This document shows, one piece after another, positions 63,595 through 64,000 of a stretch of 64,000 nucleotides of DNA; within the stretch, counting starts at the first letter, position 1, and every line of letters begins with the position of its first letter. The stretch lies in contig JADJPT010000017.1 of the NCBI GenBank assembly GCA_016713125.1, positions 30,981 through 94,980 on the forward strand, in the 5' to 3' direction. The position numbers were made by a program, and so were the translations under genes. The notes under the pieces were generated by a model that saw only the letters and a list, made by a program, of their open reading frames with translations, did not search any database and had not been told where the DNA came from. This DNA comes from Betaproteobacteria bacterium. GTDB lineage: Bacteria; Pseudomonadota; Gammaproteobacteria; Burkholderiales; SG8-39.

Positions 63595-63964
63595 ATGAGC
63601 ATCACCGCGAAGGACATCCTCGCGCTGGAAGACCAGCGTTACGCCGCCATGGTCGCCATCGACAAGGCCGCGCTCGGCCGGCTGTTCCACGACGGAGCTG
63701 GTCTACACGCATTCCTCAGGCGCGATCGACACCAAGGCGAGCTTCATCGCCGCGATGGGCGCCAAGTACACCTACACCGCCTCGCAGCGCACCGAGGAAG
63801 CGGTGCGCTTCTACGGCGACACCGCCCTGGTCACCGGGCGTGCGGTGCTCAATGTCACGGTCGACGGCGAGCCGCGCGTGCTGAAGCTTTCGTTCCTCAA
63901 TGTATGGGTGAAGACGCCGGAGGGCTGGCGCTTCGTGGCCTGGCAGAGCTGCAAGCTGCCTTGA
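63595..63964 (+). CDS. NTF2-like/SnoaL-fold protein (frameshifted)
   Basis: About 122 residues. ITAKDILALEDQRYAAMVAIDKAALGRLF, then an indel near 63700, ELVYTHSSGAIDTKASFIAAM, VRFYGDTALVTGRAVLNVTVDG and LNVWVKTPEGWRFVAWQSCKL. This is the DUF4440/NTF2-like pattern (L..hsdD..YtHs.G..d.k..fl). The catalytic or binding role is unknown. Only 36 bases remain after it. Confidence 0.75.
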
Positions 63965-64000
63965 ACCTGGCCCAGGTCGCGCTGCTGGCGCGCTACAACG

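Overview
The window is GC-rich DNA that reads as a betaproteobacterial chromosome. The basis is a TctC/Bug-type binding protein, a DctPQM TRAP transporter, a KorABC-type 2-oxoacid oxidoreductase, a beta/gamma-type LexA box, GltX, Kup and the tRNA genes. The genus cannot be fixed from sequence alone. Many reading frames, including single-copy metabolic genes, carry one-base indels, mostly in G or C runs. I read most of these as residual sequencing or assembly errors and annotate across them.

Bases 1-12100 hold a repetitive toxin locus. Three near-identical 2 kb cassettes (B, C, F), one edge-truncated copy (A) and two headless copies (D, E) encode a Sec signal peptide, golvesin-C-like beta-sandwich repeats and a short RHS core ending in a PIGL motif. 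Each then carries an unrelated C-terminal tip, and each tip is followed immediately by a small, different, putative immunity gene. Remnants of an RHS YD repeat precede each full cassette. This is the most unusual part of the window: an RHS-tip array whose carrier is a small secreted golvesin protein rather than a giant YD shell.

Bases 12184-21384 (minus strand) hold an eleven-gene type II secretion/MSHA-like operon: pseudopilins, GspF, GspE, PilM/L, PilN, PilO, PilP-like, and a lipoprotein secretin with a cohesin-like tail. It is convergent with the toxin array. Export of the signal-peptide-bearing RHS proteins by it is an attractive but unproven idea.

Bases 21800-31800 contain a coiled-coil protein, tRNA-Val, an operon for an FAD monooxygenase plus a TRAP transporter (with an internal terminator after dctP), gltX, a DMT permease, a Nudix hydrolase, and a tRNA-Ala/tRNA-Glu pair behind a near-consensus promoter.

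Bases 31748-38829 are a 7 kb integrated satellite-like element flanked by a 44-bp direct repeat of the tRNA-Glu 3' end. It has a tyrosine integrase, an AlpA-like regulator, a split primase/helicase (CHC2 zinc finger plus Toprim-AAA), a virion-like gene, and a small gene behind a LexA box.

Bases 38830-64000 are ordinary chromosome. They hold a thermonuclease, a LuxR regulator with a convergent hybrid kinase, a rhodanese, the korC-like/korA/korB operon, an MBL hydrolase with an HD-GYP-like regulator, a nucleotidase, threonine aldolase, Kup, a DMT permease, an aminotransferase, bactofilin, a TctC-type protein, DUF2784 plus PPK2, two small envelope/cytosolic proteins, an SOS peptidase, glutathione peroxidase, a hydroxyacid dehydrogenase and an NTF2-like protein.
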